NCBI RefSeq assembly: GCF_029227915.1
Contig: NC_079885.1
Coordinates: 14,333,001-14,397,000 of the forward strand
From: Hydractinia symbiolongicarpus
Taxonomy: Eukaryota; Cnidaria; Hydrozoa; Anthoathecata; Hydractiniidae
DNA: 64,000 nucleotides
Reading direction: 5' to 3'
This document shows positions 60,570 to 64,000 of this stretch, piece after piece (the first letter of the stretch is position 1; the number at the start of each line of letters is the position of its first letter). Below the pieces are notes generated by a model. That model had not been told where the DNA came from, searched no databases, and saw nothing but the letters and a program-made list of their open reading frames with translations. A program made the translations under genes and the position numbers.

Positions 60570-60688
60570 GTCTACGACCGTACCACGATGAACACACCTG
60601 TTCTCGTCCGATCACGGAAGTTAAGCATCGTCGGGCCGGGATAGTACTTGGATTGGGGACCGCCTGGAAACTCCTGGTGTCGTAGGCT
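60570..60688 (+). rRNA. 5S rRNA: 5S rRNA copy 107
   Basis: Same four changes and same spacer as copy 106, 568 bp earlier. Both carry GATACCTGCCC upstream and GCGCAAGG. 3' spacer class B. Confidence 0.94.
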
Positions 60689-61137
60689 ATTGACTTTTTC
60701 ACGTTACATTATTTATCATTACGACTGTGACGTATTTTTTTACGCAATAGCCGCTGAGTAAATCAAGTAAGAGACATGATTAGAAGTTGCTTTCCCTTAA
60801 AAAGGGTTACAAACTTGCTGCAATAAATGCGCCACGTCGCAAATGAATGGATTAAGAGCGTCAGACAAAGAAAATGGCGATGTAGTTACTTTCCTAATTA
60901 ACTTTGTGATATGAAAATTAAGACTGAAAGTACCCAAGATTGCCTTCGTTGGAACTTTTTACCGGAAATCTTAAAGCGCAAGGTTGTCGTAAATAATGGA
61001 TAGCGCTTAAAAAGAGCTTTCAAATGCACATAAACACGACCTATTTCGGATAATCCAGTCAAGAAATATGACCTTTAAAGTTTAATCCATTTTCGATGTA
61101 ATGTGCTAATAAATCGTAGATATCTGCCCGTTTGTTT

Positions 61138-61256
61138 GTCTACGACCATACCACGATGAACACACCTGTTCTCATCCGATCACGGAAGTTAAGCATCGTC
61201 GGGCCGGGATAGTACTTGGATGGGGGACCGCCTGGGAACTCCCGGTGTCGTAGGCT
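61138..61256 (+). rRNA. 5S rRNA: 5S rRNA copy 108
   Basis: G37A; ATTGAA before the T5 as in copy 68. Upstream GTTTAATCCA as in copies 3, 11, 27 and 35. 3' spacer class B. Confidence 0.96.
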
Positions 61257-61706
61257 ATTGAATTTTTCACGTCACATTATTTATCATTACGACTGTGACG
61301 TATCTTTTTTACGCAATAGCCGCTGAGTAAATCCAGTAAGAGACATGATTAGAAGTTGCTTTCCCTTAAAAAAGGCTACAATATTGCTGCAATAAATGCG
61401 CCACGTCGCAAATGAATGGATTAAGAGCGTCAGACAAAGAAAATGGCGATGTAGTTACTTTGCTAATTAACTTTGTCATATGAAAATTAAGTCTAAAAGT
61501 ACCCCAGATTGCCTTCGTTGGAACTTTTTACCGGAAATCTTAAAGCGCATGGTTGTCGTAAATAATGGAGAGCGCTTGAAAAGAGCTTTCAAATGCACAT
61601 AAACACGAACTATTTCCGATCACCCAGTCAAGAATTATGATCTTTAAACTTTGAACCATTTTCGATGTAATGTGCTAATAATTCGTAGATATCTACCCGT
61701 ATGTTT

Positions 61707-61825
61707 GTCTACGACCATACCACGATGAACACACCTGTTCTCGTCCGATCACGGAAGTTAAGCATCGTCGGGCCGGGATAGTACTTGGATGGGGGACCGC
61801 CTGGGAACTCCCGGTGTCGTAGGCT
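61707..61825 (+). rRNA. 5S rRNA: 5S rRNA copy 109
   Basis: Exact majority sequence, but the TATA-like box is TAATAATT. 3' spacer class C, much altered (CCCCTTCAACCTGC). Confidence 0.96.
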
Positions 61826-62275
61826 ATTGACTTTTTCACGTTACATTATTTATCATTACGATTTTGACGTATCTTTTTTACGCAATAGCCGCTGAGTAAA
61901 TCATGTAAGCGACTTGATTAGAAGTTTTTTTCCCCTTCAACCTGCTACGATCTGGCTGCAATTAGTGCGCCACGTCGCAAATGAATGGATTACGAGCGTC
62001 AAACAAAGAAAATGGCGATGTAGTTAATTTGCTAATTAACTTTGTCATATGAAAATTAAGTCTGAAAGTACCCTAGATTGCCTTCGTTGGAACTTTTTAC
62101 CGGAAATCTTAAAGCGCATTACTGTCGTAAAGAATCGATAGCTCTTAAAAAGAGCTTTCAAATGCACATAAACACGACCTATTTCCGATCACCCAGTCAA
62201 GAAATATGATCTTTAAAATTTGAACCATTTTCGATGTAATGTGCTAGTAAATCGTAGATGTCTGCCCGTATGTTT

Positions 62276-62395
62276 GTCTACGACCATACCACGATGAACA
62301 CACCTGTTCTCGTCCGATCACGGAAGTTAAGGATCGTCGGGCCGGGATAGTACTTGGATAGGGGAACCGCCTGGGATCTCCCGGTGTCGTAGGCT
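62276..62395 (+). rRNA. 5S rRNA: 5S rRNA copy 110, 120-nt form
   Basis: 120-nt changes plus C57G in box A (G21-G57 mismatch in helix II). Upstream TAGTAAAT. 3' spacer class D. Possible pseudogene. Confidence 0.83.
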
Positions 62396-62845
62396 ATTGA
62401 CTTTTTCACGTTACATTATTTATCATTACGACTGTGACGTATCTTTTTTACGCAATAGCCGCTGAGTAAATCAAGTAAGGGACATGATTAGAAGTTTCTT
62501 TCCCCTAAAAAGGGCTACAATCGTGCTGCAATAAATGCGCCACGTCGCAAGTGAATGGATTAAGAGCGTCAGACAAAGAAAATGGCGATGTAGTTAATTT
62601 GCTAATTAACTTTGTCATATGAAAATTAAGTCTGAAAGTACCCTAGATTGCCTTCGTTGGAACTTTTTACCGGAAATCTTAAAGCGCATTACTGTCGTAA
62701 AGAATCGATAGCTCTTAAAAAGAGCTTTCAAATGCACATAAACACGACCTATTTCCGATCACCCAGTCAAGAAGTATGATCTTTAAAATTTGAACCATTT
62801 TCGATGTAATGTGCTAGTAAATCGTTGATATCTGCCCGTATGTTT

Positions 62846-62965
62846 GTCTACGACCATACCACGATGAACACACCTGTTCTCGTCCGATCACGGAAGTTAA
62901 GGATCGTCGGGCCGGGATAGTACTTGGATAGGGGAACCGCCTGGGATCTCCCGGTGTCGTAGGCT
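62846..62965 (+). rRNA. 5S rRNA: 5S rRNA copy 111, 120-nt form
   Basis: 120-nt changes plus C57G; tandem twin of copy 110. 3' spacer class D. The spacer reads CATATAAAAAATTAAG instead of CATATGAAAATTAAG. Possible pseudogene. Confidence 0.83.
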
Positions 62966-63416
62966 ATTGACTTTTTCACGTTACATTATTTATCATTACG
63001 ACTGTGACGTATCTTTTTTACGCAATAGCCGCTAAGTAAATCAAGTAAGGGACATGATTAGAAGTTTCTTTCCCCTAAAAAGGGCTACAATCGTGCTGCA
63101 ATAAATGCGCCACGTCGCAAGTGAATGGATTAAGAGCGTCAGACAAAGAAAATGGCGGTGTAGTTACTTTGCTAATTAACTTTGTCATATAAAAAATTAA
63201 GTCTGAAAGTAACCTAGATTGCCTTCGTTGGAACTTTTTACCGGAAATCTTAAAGCGCTTGGTTGTCGTAAATAATGGATAGCGCTTAAAAAGAGCTTTC
63301 AAATGCACATAAACACGACCTATTTCGGATAAACCAGTCAAGAAATATGATCTTTAAAGCTTAAACCATTTTCGATGTAATGTGCTAATAAATCGTAGAT
63401 ATCTGCCCGTTTGTTT

Positions 63417-63535
63417 GTCTACGACCATACCACGATGAACACACCTGTTCTCGTCCGATCACGGAAGTTAAGCATCGTCGGGCCGGGATAGTACTTGGAT
63501 GGGGGACCGCCTGGGAACTCCCGGTGTCGTAGGCT
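63417..63535 (+). rRNA. 5S rRNA: 5S rRNA copy 112
   Basis: Exact majority sequence. 3' spacer class B with GTATG plus T6 and CTTTTAAAAAGGG, the haplotype found after copies 56 and 62. Confidence 0.97.
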
Positions 63536-63985
63536 ATTGACTTTTTCACGTCACATTATTTATCATTACGACTGTGACGTATGTTTTTTACGCAATAGCC
63601 GCTGAGTAAATCAAGTAAGAGACATGATTAGAAGTTGCTTTCTTTTAAAAAGGGCTACAATCTTGCTGCAATAAATGCGCCACGTCGCAAATGAATGGAT
63701 TAAGAGCGTCAGACAAAGAAAATGGCGATCTAGTTACTTTGCTAATTAACTTTGTCATATGAAAATTAAGTCTGAAAGTACCCCAGATTGCTTTCGTTGG
63801 AACTTTTTACCAGAAATCTTAAAGCGCATGGTTGTCGTAAATAATGGATAGCGCTTGAAAAGAGCTTTCAAATGCACATAAACACGAACTATTTCCGATC
63901 ACCCAGTCAAGAATTATGATCTTTAAAATTTGAACCATTTTCGATGTAATGTGCTAATAAATCGTAGATATCTACCCGTATGTTT

Positions 63986-64000
63986 GTCTACGACCATACC
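63986..64000 (+). rRNA. 5S rRNA: 5S rRNA copy 113, cut by window edge
   Basis: First 15 bases of the next gene, identical to the majority sequence, 569 bp after copy 112. The array continues past the window. Confidence 0.9.

Larger units (their letters stand above)
1..64000 (+). repeat. 5S rDNA tandem array, unit about 569 bp, 112 complete genes
   Basis: The window is filled end to end by direct repeats of a 119-nt 5S rRNA gene and a spacer of about 450 bp. Gene starts fall every 568-570 bp, except two intervals of 631 bp. All genes read in the same direction. Single-base spacing differences come mostly from one T-run (C plus T6 versus T7) and from the 118/120-nt gene forms. Genes differ at a few positions while spacers fall into a handful of recurring classes, so most differences are shared by several units: the mark of unequal exchange and gene conversion. 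No insertion longer than 62 bp interrupts the array, and neither end of the array is inside the window. Confidence 0.98.

Noticed and set aside
63075-63341. An 88-codon open reading frame on the minus strand in the spacer after copy 111
   Set aside because: It lies in ordinary 5S spacer present over 100 times. It is open only in this unit, where CATATGAAAATTAAG has become CATATAAAAAATTAAG with one extra base; no other unit is open here. No domain or coding character is visible.
1-64000. CRISPR array
   Set aside because: Direct repeats are regular, but the repeat is a 119-nt 5S gene and the intervals are about 450-bp homologous spacers, not short unique spacers.
1-64000. Spliced-leader RNA gene linked to 5S, as in nematodes and some other animals
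   Set aside because: I looked on both strands of the spacer for a splice donor followed by an Sm-type site and found no convincing pair.
1-64000. Transposable element insertion
   Set aside because: Start-to-start distances are 568-570 bp throughout, apart from two 62-bp internal duplications; no foreign sequence or target-site duplication is present.
1-64000. Bacterial or organelle origin
   Set aside because: The 5S genes have eukaryotic Pol III features (internal control region, T-run terminators) and no 16S/23S or protein genes accompany them.

Overview
The whole window is one head-to-tail tandem array of eukaryotic 5S ribosomal RNA genes, all on the + strand. I count 112 complete genes plus the first 15 bases of a 113th at the right edge. 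The gene is 119 nt in its majority form. The repeat unit is about 569 bp (observed start-to-start distances 568-570, and 631 at two places), leaving a spacer of about 450 bp. No protein-coding gene, tRNA, spliced-leader RNA or transposable element is visible on either strand.

The gene has the standard Pol III type 1 layout: box A, intermediate element and box C inside the RNA, and it folds into the normal five-helix 5S structure. A TATA-like octamer (TAATAAAT) lies at -31 to -24 and a T5 terminator at +126 to +130. The sequence looks metazoan (starts GTCTACG, ends GTCGTAGGCT, contains TAGTACTTGGATGGG). The GTTCTCGTCCGATCAC segment is reminiscent of cnidarian and other early-branching animal 5S RNAs, but that placement is a guess. 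The window is nuclear DNA of a eukaryote, probably an animal.

Units are not uniform. The 3' half of the spacer unit falls into recurring classes, used below as 3' spacer class: A (CCAGCAAAACGG), B (CCCTTAAAAAGGG), C (GCGACTTGAT plus CCCTTCAAAACGG), D (AAGGGAC plus CCCCTAAAAAGGG), E (CCCTTAAAAAAC type) and F (CACTTAAAAAGGG). Gene variants are linked to spacer variants. Recurring types are a 120-nt form (10 copies), a 118-nt form (3 copies), G37A (17 copies), C34T (7), A55T (5), G69T (5) and a paired G99A/C106T change (22). 24 of 112 genes match the majority sequence exactly. Base numbers are counted along the 119-nt majority gene.

Layout: 0-13.6 kb is a mixed-class segment. About 14.4-21.5 kb is a near-copy of about 0.7-7.8 kb, shifted by 13,649 bp. 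20-30 kb is rich in 118/120-nt trimers and local single-unit duplications. 30.7-37.5 kb is a six-unit block (3,413 bp) present twice in tandem. 38.8-50.3 kb is dominated by a three-unit higher-order repeat (A55T, G89A+G93A, G69T). 52.4-57.2 kb carries a 62-bp partial spacer duplication at two places 2,337 bp apart. 57.7-64 kb returns to types seen at the left edge and in the 120-nt family. The pattern is that of concerted evolution by unequal crossover and gene conversion, caught in progress. I found no unknown gene system; the interest lies in the higher-order organisation and in the promoter, gene and terminator variants.
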